In this document: positions 1-8,593 of the stretch, one piece after another
How the letters are laid out: the number at the start of each line of letters is the position of its first letter
How positions within the stretch are numbered: the first letter of the stretch is position 1
NCBI GenBank assembly: GCA_020073185.1
Contig: JAIQFT010000035.1
Location: forward strand, 1-38,614
Direction: 5' to 3'
Length of the DNA: 38,614 nt
Source: Terriglobia bacterium
GTDB lineage: Bacteria; Acidobacteriota; Terriglobia; Terriglobales; Acidobacteriaceae
The notes under the pieces: model-generated
The model's database searches: none
Told to the model about the DNA's origin: nothing
What the model saw: the letters and a program-made list of their open reading frames with translations, nothing else
Program-made: the position numbers and the translations under genes

Positions 1-303
1 GGGGGTATGCGCTATCGTATCTCTTCCCCACAACGGACCTTCATCTGCTTCAAATTTTTCGATGGCTTCCTTGAATTCACTCTTACTTGAGACTCTCGTC
101 AAATACCCTCTTGTCCCTGCCTCGTTGCCGTCACCTGTCTCGCCCTTTTCCCTTGGGGTGACTTTCTCAAGAACACCAGCTTCGCGTTCGAGCAGCGCTT
201 GAAATGAATTGGCACGATGGAGAAATAGTGCCACAGTTGCCAGATCTTCATCAGTGATAGGACTTGGCTGTCCCATAAACTGACCCTCAGAAAAATTAAC
301 CAT
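1..303 (-). CDS. Hypothetical protein, partial (C-terminus beyond window edge)
   Basis: An open frame of 101 codons runs from an ATG at 303 off the left edge with no stop. A strong GGAGG lies about 10 nt upstream of the ATG, in the short gap after rsmA, which supports a real start. The visible part is hydrophilic and acidic, begins MVNFSEGQFMGQ, and has no signal peptide or membrane segment. I recognise no domain. Codon use is clearly AT-richer than in rsmA and glgA (for example ATT, TTT, AGA and ATA codons), so it may be an acquired gene. It follows rsmA on the same strand with only 20 bp between them and could be cotranscribed. Confidence 0.65.
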   Translation of the reverse strand, partial: MVNFSEGQFMGQPSPITDEDLATVALFLHRANSFQALLEREAGVLEKVTPREKGETGDGNEAGTRGYLTRVSSKSEFKEAIEKFEADEGPLWGRDTIAHTP

Positions 304-323
304 TTTGCTTAATCCTCCACGGC

Positions 324-1214
324 TTAATCGTCATACGATTTCTCGTTTCCGCGCAACATCCGAAACACTGCCGCCGCTTTTTCCAGGGACAGGGTTTCAC
401 TGCGGGCATCGGCACGCACGCCCGCTTTCTTCAGCGCCGCCTTGACCGGTTCGGCGCCGTAACCCGGCTTCAAATTGTTGACCAGCGTCTTGCGCTTCTG
501 CCCGAACGATAGCTTCAGGAAATCAATGAACTCTCGCTCCGGCACTTTCAGCCGTTCGAATTGCGGCGCCACCGTCAGCCGCACCACCGCCGAGTGTACC
601 TTCGGCGGCGGTGCGAACGCTTCCGGCGGCACCGTGAACAGCCTCTCGACCTCGGCGTATAGCTGCGCCGTCGCCGACAGCAGTCCGTACTCCTTGCCGC
701 CCGGCTTGGCCGCAATCCTGTCGGCCACTTCCTTCTGCACCATGACCACGATCTTGTCGAAGTGCGCCTGATAGCTGAACAGCCGCAACAGAATGTCCGA
801 CGTGATGTAGTAGGGAATATTTCCGATCACCTGCACCTTGCGCAGCGGCGCGGGCGCCAACCCAGCCAGCGCGCCCGGCCTGGGGCCGAGCACCGTGCCC
901 AGGTCAATCTTCAGGATATCGCCTTCGATGATTTCCACCTTCGGTCGTGGCGCGTATTTCATGCGCAACTGCGCCGCCAGCACGCGATCCAGTTCAATCG
1001 CGATCAGCTTGCCCGCGCCCGCCGCCAGCAGGCTGGTCAGCACACCCTTGCCCGGCCCGATCTCAATCACGGTTTCGCGGCTCACATCGCCCAGCGCCGC
1101 CACGATCTTCTCCGCCGTGCCGCGATCGGCCAGGAAGTTCTGTCCCAGCTTGGGCGGACGGCTGCTGCGACTGACTTCTCCAGCCTCGGCATTGACCCTG
1201 TTTCGACTTGCCAT
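324..1214 (-). CDS. rsmA: 16S rRNA dimethyladenosine transferase RsmA/KsgA
   Basis: This 296-residue enzyme is predicted to dimethylate the two adjacent adenines in the 3' terminal helix of 16S rRNA during 30S assembly, using SAM. Family motifs are present in order: GQNFL at residues 24-28, the SAM-binding EIGPGKG at 51-57, and the catalytic NIPYY (NLPY-type) at 132-136, followed by the C-terminal helical domain. Length is typical. Between the acidic motif (EGDIL) and NIPYY it has an extra Gly/Ala/Pro-rich stretch (around residues 109-124). The DNA there is palindrome-like, with GGGCGC and GCGCCC arms, and may be a small in-frame repeat insertion. It is divergent from glgA, with 80 bp between the starts. 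Confidence 0.96.
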   Translation of the reverse strand: MASRNRVNAEAGEVSRSSRPPKLGQNFLADRGTAEKIVAALGDVSRETVIEIGPGKGVLTSLLAAGAGKLIAIELDRVLAAQLRMKYAPRPKVEIIEGDILKIDLGTVLGPRPGALAGLAPAPLRKVQVIGNIPYYITSDILLRLFSYQAHFDKIVVMVQKEVADRIAAKPGGKEYGLLSATAQLYAEVERLFTVPPEAFAPPPKVHSAVVRLTVAPQFERLKVPEREFIDFLKLSFGQKRKTLVNNLKPGYGAEPVKAALKKAGVRADARSETLSLEKAAAVFRMLRGNEKSYDD

Positions 1215-1294
1215 TTAGACTTTGCCTTTCACTCCTCGGCCGGCGACCGGGTCGGGTTCCACCAAAAGCGTTCCACCCCGGAGGGTTACCCAGC

Positions 1295-2755
1295 ATGAAC
1301 ATCGTATATGCGGCATCCGAGTGTGTCCCGTTTTCCAAGACGGGCGGCCTGGCCGACGTGGTCGGGGCGCTGCCTTCCGCCTTGGCCGCTCTCGGCCACA
1401 ACGTCACCGTCTACCTTCCCAAATACAAGCAGACCAAGCTGACTGACGCCAAAACCGTGATCCGCAGCATCACGGTCCCCTTCGACGACCACTACCGCTT
1501 CGCCTCGGTCGTCGATGGCGGCACCCATTCCGGAGTCAAATTCTACTTTATCGACTACCCGCCCTACTTCGACCGCGATGCCCTCTACGGCACACCCCTG
1601 GGTGATTACCGCGACAACGCCGAGCGCTTCGCCCTCTACTCCCGCGCCGTGCTCGAGGGCTGCAAGGTCCTCGGCGTGCCCGACGTCTTCCACTGTCACG
1701 ACTGGCAATCGGCTCTGGTTCCCATCCTGCTGCGCAGCGTTTATGCCGAAGACCCGGCGCTGCGCGACGTCGGCTCCGTGTTCACCATCCACAACATCGG
1801 GTACCAGGGCCTGTTCCCGCCCGACACCCTGCCCCTGCTGATGCTTCCCTGGGACTTGTTCACCATTGATAAGCTGGAATTTTACGGCAAGCTCAATTTC
1901 CTGAAGGGCGCCCTCGTCTTTTCCGATTTCATTACCACGGTCAGCAAGAAATATAGCCAGGAGATCCAAACCGCCGAATATGGATTCGGCTTGGAAGGGG
2001 TGCTACGCGCGCGCTCCGGGTCGGTCACCGGCATTCTGAACGGCGTGGATTACAACGAGTGGAATCCGCAGACGGACAAGTTCATCGCCGCCCACTACTC
2101 ACCCACCGACCTGAGCGGCCGAGCCAAATGCAGGCAGGATCTCCTCGCCGAATTCGGTGTGACCAACGCCGATCCCGAGCTGCCGGTTATTGGCATCGTC
2201 TCGCGCTTCGCGGCGCAGAAGGGATTTGACCTGATCGCGCAGGTGGCGGACCGTCTGGCTCGCGAGGAGATGATCGTGGTCGCCCTCGGTGCCGGCGACA
2301 AGGAGTACGAGGAGCTCTTCCGCCGCCTCAATAAGCTGTTCCCGCAGAAGTTCGCGGTCAAGATCGCCTACGACAACAAGATCGCGCACAAGATCGAGGC
2401 CGGCGCCGACATGTTCCTCATGCCTTCGCGCTACGAGCCCTGCGGTCTCAACCAGATCTACAGCCTGAAATACGGCACCGTGCCGGTGGTGCGGGCCACC
2501 GGCGGCTTGGACGACACCATCGAGAACTGGGACCCGCACGCTCGCAAGGGAACCGGCTTCAAGTTCAGCGAGTACAGCGGGGAAGCGCTGCTGGCTACCA
2601 TCCGCATGGCCCTGCAGGCATATCGCGATCAGGGAAACTGGCGCGCCCTGATGCGCAACGGCATGAACAGGGATTTCTCCTGGACCGCCTCAGCCAGAGA
2701 GTATGTGAAGGTCTATGACCGCGTGCGGCAGTTGCGCAGTGTCACCGTGGCGTAA
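1295..2755 (+). CDS. glgA: Glycogen synthase (ADP-glucose type, GT5)
   Basis: The 486-residue protein transfers glucose from ADP-glucose to the growing alpha-1,4-glucan. It begins MNIVYAASECVPFSKTGGL. The KTGGLADV nucleotide-sugar-binding motif of GT5 synthases is at about residues 15-22. The C-terminal Rossmann half carries PSRYEPCGLNQ and the following GTVPVVRATGGL, which matches the conserved catalytic/ADP-binding region. The frame is open further upstream, but the ATG at 1295 has a GGAGGG box 9 nt before it and gives the conserved N-terminus. Its partners glgB, glgC and glgP are not in the window, although a phosphohexomutase lies 8 kb away. Confidence 0.96.
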   Translation: MNIVYAASECVPFSKTGGLADVVGALPSALAALGHNVTVYLPKYKQTKLTDAKTVIRSITVPFDDHYRFASVVDGGTHSGVKFYFIDYPPYFDRDALYGTPLGDYRDNAERFALYSRAVLEGCKVLGVPDVFHCHDWQSALVPILLRSVYAEDPALRDVGSVFTIHNIGYQGLFPPDTLPLLMLPWDLFTIDKLEFYGKLNFLKGALVFSDFITTVSKKYSQEIQTAEYGFGLEGVLRARSGSVTGILNGVDYNEWNPQTDKFIAAHYSPTDLSGRAKCRQDLLAEFGVTNADPELPVIGIVSRFAAQKGFDLIAQVADRLAREEMIVVALGAGDKEYEELFRRLNKLFPQKFAVKIAYDNKIAHKIEAGADMFLMPSRYEPCGLNQIYSLKYGTVPVVRATGGLDDTIENWDPHARKGTGFKFSEYSGEALLATIRMALQAYRDQGNWRALMRNGMNRDFSWTASAREYVKVYDRVRQLRSVTVA

Positions 2756-2780
2756 CTGAAACTGAAACTCGAAACTGTTC
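2756..2780. repeat. CTGAAA-type simple repeat between convergent genes
   Basis: Degenerate direct copies of CTGAAA/CGAAACT fill the whole gap between the glgA stop and the PilZ stop. The same motif recurs at 12862-12909, 19482-19510 and 22276-22322, also next to gene ends. Confidence 0.8.
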
Positions 2781-3122
2781 CTACGCTTGCGGAAACTTCG
2801 CCGCGTCCAGGGGCTCGAATTCTTCGATCAAGGCGGCGACGCCGTATTCGGTGCCGCCTTTGTTCTCCACCCGCAGCACGCGGCACTTGCAGCGGATCCA
2901 ATCTTCCTGGCCGGGCATGATGCCCTGCGGCAGAGGCAACACCATTTCCAGCGTCGAGCCCTCGGCGACCCTGTTTTGCAGGTACAGGAACACCCCGCGC
3001 ATGCTGACGTCATGCAGCTGCGCCTGCGCGTCCTTGATTGCCCCGTTCAGCACCTTGACCGCTATCGTGTCGTCCGTCCTGACTCGCTGTCTTGACCGCT
3101 TTTCCGAGTGTGGCTTCGCCAT
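2781..3122 (-). CDS. PilZ domain protein (probable c-di-GMP receptor)
   Basis: A 113-residue single-domain protein. The N-terminal basic cluster RSRQRVR supplies the RxxxR half of the PilZ c-di-GMP site. HDVSMRGVFL supplies the D/NxSxxG half about 30 residues later, followed by the beta-barrel strands. The frame continues upstream to 3230, but the ATG at 3122 gives the usual short leader before RxxxR and has a weak GGACGGA box. Single-domain PilZ proteins relay c-di-GMP levels to motility, polysaccharide or secretion machinery; the partner cannot be told from this context. It is convergent with glgA. Confidence 0.88.
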   Translation of the reverse strand: MAKPHSEKRSRQRVRTDDTIAVKVLNGAIKDAQAQLHDVSMRGVFLYLQNRVAEGSTLEMVLPLPQGIMPGQEDWIRCKCRVLRVENKGGTEYGVAALIEEFEPLDAAKFPQA

Positions 3123-3303
3123 AGTTCCGTCCAACGCGCAAATTACTGCCAATACCTGGGCAGGGCAAGCGAAAATCAGCCTTAGAACTTCCGTGGGTAA
3201 TGTCCGATTCTGATTGGCATCCGTGCGCATCGGTCGCGGTTATGTCTGGTCATCCTCGCGGCAATTCCGGTGTACTTGGTGTTCAGGAGCAAGCTAATTC
3301 CCC

Positions 3304-3360
3304 GGTTGACTGCGTTGCTAAGAAAAGCAACACTAACCTTCATCCCGAGCAAGTAGGGAT
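3304..3360 (+). other. Candidate structured 5' leader (two hairpins)
   Basis: Upstream of the start at 3382, GGTT/AACC (3304-3307 with 3335-3338) encloses a perfect GTTGCT/AGCAAC stem (3314-3319 with 3326-3331, loop AAGAAA). A second hairpin, ATCCC/GGGAT (3342-3346 with 3356-3360), follows. It matches no riboswitch class I recognise. The rest of 3123-3381 shows no convincing gene. Confidence 0.35.
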
Positions 3361-3381
3361 AACGGGAGCCGACGGCCAATC

Positions 3382-5535
3382 GTGGACCAATCGTCAACCA
3401 AACCTGCGGGAGCGACCGGCGGTTCGCCGCTGCTTTCCCTGGCGCTGGCCAGCATGGCGGCGCTATTCCTCGAAATTGTCCTCATTCGTTGGATCAGCAC
3501 CGAAGTGCGCGTCTTCGCGTTCGTGCAAAACCTATCGCTGATCGCCTGCTTCCTTGGCTTCGGCGTGGGATGTTACCGCAGCGCGCGCCGCGTTACTCTT
3601 TTGCCGACGCTGATTGCCATAGCGTGTCTGCTGCTGCTGGTTAACCTGCCGGAGCGGCACTGGTCGCTGCTGCTGCAAGAAATTTCCAACCTGTTGGCGA
3701 TGAGTCCGGACGCGGCGTTGTGGGGCTTCAACCATCCCTATTCGGTGCCCATGCTTCCGCTAATGTCGGCGCTTGCCGTGCTGGTGATGACGGTGCTGCT
3801 GGCTCTTCTGGTCCTGGCCATGGTGCCTCTCGGACAGTGGGTTGGCTCTCGCCTGGACGCGTGCAGCAACAGTATTGCGGCGTACTCGGCCAATCTCGGC
3901 GGCAGCATCGTGGGATTGTGGCTGTTGCCCGCTTTGGCGCTTTTCTGGCTGCCGCCGGTGTATTGGTTTCTTGCCGCGGTGGTTTTGATGCTGCTGGTGG
4001 ACCATAGCCGGCTCACCTTGATTGGCGGATTCCTGATCATGGTGCCGGCTCTGATCATGGTGGTGGTGCTGGGTCTCCCGAATACCTTCTGGTCGCCCTA
4101 CCAGAAACTTTCGTTGCTGCGGCTGTCCGGCACGCAGTACCTCATTCAGGTGAACAATTCCTCCTACATGCAGATCGCGGACGCCGGTCCGGAACTGCGG
4201 GCGCAATTTCCGGCGTATGCAGCGGCGGTGACCAACAGTTCCTATGACGCCGCTTTTCGATTTGCCGCGCACCGCGATCGGGTCCTGGTGGTGGGAGCGG
4301 GGGCAGGCAACGACGCCGCCGCCGCGCTGCGCCATGGCGCGTTACACGTGGATGCAGTCGAGATCGATCCCCTTATTTACCGGCTGGGAAGGCAACTGCA
4401 TCCCGAACATCCGTACAGTTCCGTCAAGGTTACCGGCGTCATCAACGACGCCCGCAATTTTCTGCGCGAAAGTCGCGACAAGTACGACGTGATTATCTTC
4501 GGGCTGCTCGATTCGCACACCGAATTCTCCGGCTACAGCAACATGCGCGTGGATAACTACGTCTACACCGAGGAGGCCTTCGCCCAAGCCCGCCGCCTGC
4601 TCAATCCCGGTGGAATCCTGGTGCTGAAATTTGAAGTGCGTCCGCCATGGACGTGGATGGGACAACGGTTCTACGCTCTGCTGGACCGTGTTTTCGGCAG
4701 GGCGCCGGTCACTTTCTTCTGTCCGGAGGTTGGCGTGTTGGCTCGCGCCACCGTATTCATCGCTTCCAACAGTCCCGACCTGTGGGAACGCGCTGCCCAA
4801 CCAGAGTTGGCGAGCTTCGTCGCTCAACGCCCGCCGTCCTTTCCTTTGACCACGGCCGGAGCGCCGCCGCTCACCACCGACGATTGGCCCTACGTTTATA
4901 ACCGTAGCCACGCCATTCCTCGCACCTACCTGACCGTTGCCTTGATCCTGCTGACGCTGTCGGTCGGGCTGGCCGGCAGATCCTTCAACAACAGCAGCTC
5001 GAGTTGGACCCTGTTCTTTCTCGGGGCAGGATTTCTGCTGCTGGAAACTCACATGGTCAGCCGGCTGGCGTTGTACTTTGGCACCACCTGGCTGGTGAAC
5101 TGCATGGCACTCACCGCCATACTTGTGGTCTTGGTGCTCGCCAACTTGTACGTTAGCCGCCGCAGGCCGACCGACCTGCGGCGGTATTACGCCCTGCTGG
5201 TCGCGGCGCTGATCGCCGACTACCTTGTGCCGTGGCACCTAATGCCATGGTCGGCCCGGACCAGCGGTATAGTCCTGAGTTGCAGCTATGCGCTGCCGCT
5301 GTTTTTTGCCGGGATTATCTTCACTCGCACGTTCGAGAAGTCCGAGTGCAAGTCGGCAGCGTTTGGGGCGAATATCGTGGGCGCAGTGGCCGGCGGTTTG
5401 GCGCAGAACCTGTCGTTCGTCACCGGCATGAACGCTCTTCTGCTGGTGGCGACGGGATTCTATTTGACCGCGGCCCTGTGTGCATTCCTTCGACTAGGAC
5501 GCAACGCGCGCGGCTTGGCCGCAGGCCCCTCATGA
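3382..5535 (+). CDS. Multi-pass membrane protein with spermidine-synthase-like domain
   Basis: This 717-residue protein has about seven hydrophobic segments up to roughly residue 230, a soluble SAM/dcSAM-type Rossmann domain, and a second membrane block from about 515 to 700. The Rossmann core begins VLVVGAGAGND near residue 301. It continues with HVDAVEIDP, which resembles the acidic nucleoside-binding strand of spermidine synthases, and YDVIIFGLLDS. True aminopropyltransferases have a catalytic Asp in a YD-hydrophobic-D motif; here that position is Gly (IIFGLLDS), so polyamine synthesis is doubtful. Such fused membrane 'spermidine synthase-like' proteins are widespread and uncharacterised. 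The start is a GTG with a distant GGAG; an internal ATG at 3454 is an alternative. Confidence 0.8.
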   Translation: MDQSSTKPAGATGGSPLLSLALASMAALFLEIVLIRWISTEVRVFAFVQNLSLIACFLGFGVGCYRSARRVTLLPTLIAIACLLLLVNLPERHWSLLLQEISNLLAMSPDAALWGFNHPYSVPMLPLMSALAVLVMTVLLALLVLAMVPLGQWVGSRLDACSNSIAAYSANLGGSIVGLWLLPALALFWLPPVYWFLAAVVLMLLVDHSRLTLIGGFLIMVPALIMVVVLGLPNTFWSPYQKLSLLRLSGTQYLIQVNNSSYMQIADAGPELRAQFPAYAAAVTNSSYDAAFRFAAHRDRVLVVGAGAGNDAAAALRHGALHVDAVEIDPLIYRLGRQLHPEHPYSSVKVTGVINDARNFLRESRDKYDVIIFGLLDSHTEFSGYSNMRVDNYVYTEEAFAQARRLLNPGGILVLKFEVRPPWTWMGQRFYALLDRVFGRAPVTFFCPEVGVLARATVFIASNSPDLWERAAQPELASFVAQRPPSFPLTTAGAPPLTTDDWPYVYNRSHAIPRTYLTVALILLTLSVGLAGRSFNNSSSSWTLFFLGAGFLLLETHMVSRLALYFGTTWLVNCMALTAILVVLVLANLYVSRRRPTDLRRYYALLVAALIADYLVPWHLMPWSARTSGIVLSCSYALPLFFAGIIFTRTFEKSECKSAAFGANIVGAVAGGLAQNLSFVTGMNALLLVATGFYLTAALCAFLRLGRNARGLAAGPS

Positions 5536-5541
5536 CACCGA

Positions 5542-6924
5542 TCATCTGCTGGTCGTCCGTCGTTTCCGGCTGAACACCAGGTACACCGGAATTCCCGCCA
5601 ACATGACCAGACAACCCAGCAGCGAATTCTTCACATTCGACGCGAACGTGTAAGACAGCAGCACCGCCGAGGCTGCGATAAACACCGCCGGCGCCACCGG
5701 ATATCCCCACACGCGATAGGGCCGCGGCGCATCCGGCTCGCGCCACCGGAAAACAAACACCGTGCTGGTGGTCAGCATGTAGAACAGCCACTCGGCGAAC
5801 AGGGTGATCGAGAACAGCGCCTGAAACTTTCCCACCGCCAGGACCAGGACGATGGCCAGCGCCGCCTGAAATACGATGGCTGCCGACGGCGTGCGGTAGC
5901 GCGGATGCACCCGCGCCAGCGCCGCGATGAAGTATCCATCTTGCGCTGCCGCGAAGGGCACGCGCGCTCCGCTCAGCACCGCGCCGTTCAGCGTGGCCAG
6001 CATCTGGAAGCCCATCACCAGCGTGAAAATCGACGCCGCGCCCGCTCCCAGCACAATCCGCATCGCGTCTGCCGCGGGACTGCCCGTGGCCGCGATTCCC
6101 GCCGCCGGCATCACGTATTGCAGCGCCGCGTTCATCAGCATGTACAGCGCAGCCACGATTCCGACCCCGCCAATCAGCGCCATCGGAATGCTGCGCTCCG
6201 GACGGCGAATCTCGCCTGCCACCATGTTCAGGTTGTTCCAGCCGTCGTAAGCCCACAGCGACGCCAGCATCGCGATCATGAACCCAATCATTCCGCCCTT
6301 CGCGCCTTGGAACCTTGTCGCGTAGTTCGCTGCCCGCCCGCCGCCGTAGGTGAACGCGACCACGATCACCGTCAACACCAGTCCCACTTTTAGCAGCGTA
6401 AAGAACAACTGGAACTCGCCGGCGCGCTTCACTCCGATGTGGTTGATGAACGAGATGAAGATCACCAGCGCCATCGCCAGCAGTTGCGCGTAGGTGATGG
6501 TGAGCGGCGACGCGACCGCGGTCCGCGGCAATCCTCGAAACGCCGGGAACCCGCCCAAGATGCGTGCCATTCCGGTGGCGATCGTCGCAATGGACCCCGG
6601 CTTCGCAATCAGCAGCGTGGACCACGCGTACACAAATCCCGCCAGCGGCCCGTATCCATCGCGCAGGTAAACGTACTCGCCGCCCGCTTCCGGCTTCATC
6701 GCGCCCAGCTCGGCATAGGTGAGCGCGCCCAGGAACGACAGCGCCCCGCCCACCACCCACGCCAGGTACACCAGCTTGGCCGAGCCGACCGCCTGCATCA
6801 TCTCCGTCGGTACCAGGAAAATTCCGGTGCCGATGATCGTGCCCACCACGACGGCCGAGGCGTGCCTCACCGTCAGGTCGCGCGCCAGTTCGCGGGCTGT
6901 GGCGGGCGGCCGCGTCTCAGCCAT
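5542..6924 (-). CDS. APC superfamily amino acid permease
   Basis: A 460-residue protein with about 12 hydrophobic segments. The first helix carries GTIIGTGIF, the unwound substrate-binding motif of APC/LeuT-fold transporters, and PEAGGEYVYL follows in the early loop region. It most resembles the LAT/y+-type amino acid exchangers or proton symporters; the substrate cannot be read from sequence. The chosen ATG (6924) lies inside the end of the upstream symporter gene, giving an 8-bp overlap, with a GAGGA box 4-5 nt upstream. The frame continues above this start but only through the symporter gene. Translational coupling with that symporter is likely. Confidence 0.9.
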   Translation of the reverse strand: MAETRPPATARELARDLTVRHASAVVVGTIIGTGIFLVPTEMMQAVGSAKLVYLAWVVGGALSFLGALTYAELGAMKPEAGGEYVYLRDGYGPLAGFVYAWSTLLIAKPGSIATIATGMARILGGFPAFRGLPRTAVASPLTITYAQLLAMALVIFISFINHIGVKRAGEFQLFFTLLKVGLVLTVIVVAFTYGGGRAANYATRFQGAKGGMIGFMIAMLASLWAYDGWNNLNMVAGEIRRPERSIPMALIGGVGIVAALYMLMNAALQYVMPAAGIAATGSPAADAMRIVLGAGAASIFTLVMGFQMLATLNGAVLSGARVPFAAAQDGYFIAALARVHPRYRTPSAAIVFQAALAIVLVLAVGKFQALFSITLFAEWLFYMLTTSTVFVFRWREPDAPRPYRVWGYPVAPAVFIAASAVLLSYTFASNVKNSLLGCLVMLAGIPVYLVFSRKRRTTSR

Positions 6925-8473
6925 CGCGTCCTCGGCTGCTGGTCGACATCTCGTTGACTGGATGGCGCGCGTACAGCAGGCTGGCAGCGTACCCGATCGC
7001 AAACGTCAGCCCGCAACCCAGGGCCACGTACCAGGTGAAGGGCACTCCTCCGTGCGGAAGCGCCAGCGAGAAGCCAGTCCGGCGCGAAATGGCCCCCCAC
7101 AGCTGCTGCTCCTGCCAGAGATAAAGATTGAAGACGAATCCGCAGAAGAAACCCACCATGGCGCCGCGTTCGTTGGCTTTTTTCGTGAGTACGCCCAGCA
7201 CGAAGACGCCGAGCAGCGCGCCGTACGCCACCGATGCGATCGCCAGCCCGACCTCCACCACGACCTTGATATTGCGCGAAAGCAGCGCCAGCCCGAACAG
7301 CACCACCGCCCACAGCAGGGTGGAAATTCGCGACAGGCGCAAGCGCTCGCGCTCGCCCGTCTCCGGACGCCGCCGCAGGTAAAAGTCAACCATGGAGCTC
7401 GAGGACAGCGAGTTGAGCGCCGCGCTCAGGTTGCTCATCGCCGCCGCCAGAATCGCCGCGATCAGCAGGCCCGAGACTCCGTGCGGCATTCGTGTCACGA
7501 TGAACGTGGGGAATATTTCGTCGTAAGAAGCCCATGCGGGGGCCGACGCGGCGGTGTGATACAGCACGAACAGCAAAACGCCGACCAGCAGAAACAGACC
7601 GAATTGAAAAAATACCGCGAGGCCGCTGGCGATCAGCGCCAGCTTCGACTGCCCTTCAGAGCGCGCCGCCAGCAGACGCTGCACGATCAACTGATCGGTG
7701 CCGTGGCTGGCCGTCGTCAGAAACGCGCCGCCGATCAATCCTGCCCAGAAGGTGTACACCTGGAAGAACTCCGGCGAGAAGTCGAGTATGCGGAACTTTC
7801 CCGCCGCGCCCGCAACCGTGCTCACCCCTGACCACCCGCCCGGCACCAGGTGAAGCAGCGTCGCAAACCCGACCAGCGTTCCGCCCACATAGATGAACAT
7901 CTGCACCACGTCGGTCCAGATCACCGCCGTCATTCCGCCTTCGAATGTGTAAATGAGGGTTAGCGCGGTCACGATGCCGATGGCGATCAGGTCGCGCTGG
8001 AAGTCACCGAACCCGCGCAGCGCCGCGCCCAGCATGATCCGCACCACGATCGCGACGGCGAATACCCGCACCCCTTCCGCCGCCGCCCGCGTGATTAGGA
8101 ACAGGCTTGCGGTCAGTGACCGCAGCTTGCCCCCGAACCGCCTTTCCATCAACTGGTACGCGGTGTACAGCTCACCCCGGAAATAGTGCGGGATGAGGAG
8201 GAAGCTGATGATCACGCGCCCCACCACGTAGCCCATCACAAGTTGCAGGAACGTCAGATTGCTGCGATACGCCAGCCCGGGAATGCTGATGATGGTCAGC
8301 GTGCTGGTTTCCGCCGCCACGATGGAGAGTGAAATCGCCCACCACGGCACGTTGCGGTCGGCGAGAAAGTAGTCGCGCAGCGAGCGCTGGCGTTTGCGGA
8401 AGCTCACGCCGAAAGCGGTGATGCCCGCCAGGTACACCGCGATGATGATCAGATCCACCCGATCCAGTCCCAT
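6917..8473 (-). CDS. Sodium:solute symporter (SSS family)
   Basis: The 518-residue protein starts MGLDRVDLIII and has about 13 hydrophobic segments. The early WWAISLSIVAAETSTLT matches the SSS signature region around helices 2-3 (the Na2 site region in vSGLT-like folds), and ATASHGTDQ and RMPHGVSGLLIAAILAAAMS match later SSS motifs. It should import an organic solute (sugar, sialic acid, carboxylate or amino acid) with sodium. It overlaps the APC permease by 8 bp and is divergent from a sugar-kinase gene 120 bp away. That hints that the solute could be an amino sugar, but only by association. The start at 8473 has only a weak Shine-Dalgarno. Confidence 0.9.
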   Translation of the reverse strand: MGLDRVDLIIIAVYLAGITAFGVSFRKRQRSLRDYFLADRNVPWWAISLSIVAAETSTLTIISIPGLAYRSNLTFLQLVMGYVVGRVIISFLLIPHYFRGELYTAYQLMERRFGGKLRSLTASLFLITRAAAEGVRVFAVAIVVRIMLGAALRGFGDFQRDLIAIGIVTALTLIYTFEGGMTAVIWTDVVQMFIYVGGTLVGFATLLHLVPGGWSGVSTVAGAAGKFRILDFSPEFFQVYTFWAGLIGGAFLTTASHGTDQLIVQRLLAARSEGQSKLALIASGLAVFFQFGLFLLVGVLLFVLYHTAASAPAWASYDEIFPTFIVTRMPHGVSGLLIAAILAAAMSNLSAALNSLSSSSMVDFYLRRRPETGERERLRLSRISTLLWAVVLFGLALLSRNIKVVVEVGLAIASVAYGALLGVFVLGVLTKKANERGAMVGFFCGFVFNLYLWQEQQLWGAISRRTGFSLALPHGGVPFTWYVALGCGLTFAIGYAASLLYARHPVNEMSTSSRGRDG

Positions 8474-8593
8474 GCTATGTCCGGCGGTGTTCCCCACTTG
8501 TTTCGAAGTCGCTTCATTATCGCGGAAAACCCGGGTTTGCACCCGGAAAATCCCGCCCCGCCGCGTGCCCACCGTGATAGAAATTGAGCCCTC

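Noticed and set aside
2781..3230. Longer PilZ protein starting at 3230
   Set aside because: The extra N-terminus is unlike PilZ families, and the internal ATG at 3122 gives the normal distance to RxxxR.
3190..3381. Known riboswitch (c-di-GMP, SAM, glutamine) before the membrane spermidine-synthase-like gene
   Set aside because: Hairpins exist, but none of the conserved loop sequences of these classes match.
5420..6760. 446-codon open frame overlapping the APC permease in another frame
   Set aside because: Arg/Gly/Ala-rich shadow of a high-GC gene; the permease frame has clear APC motifs.
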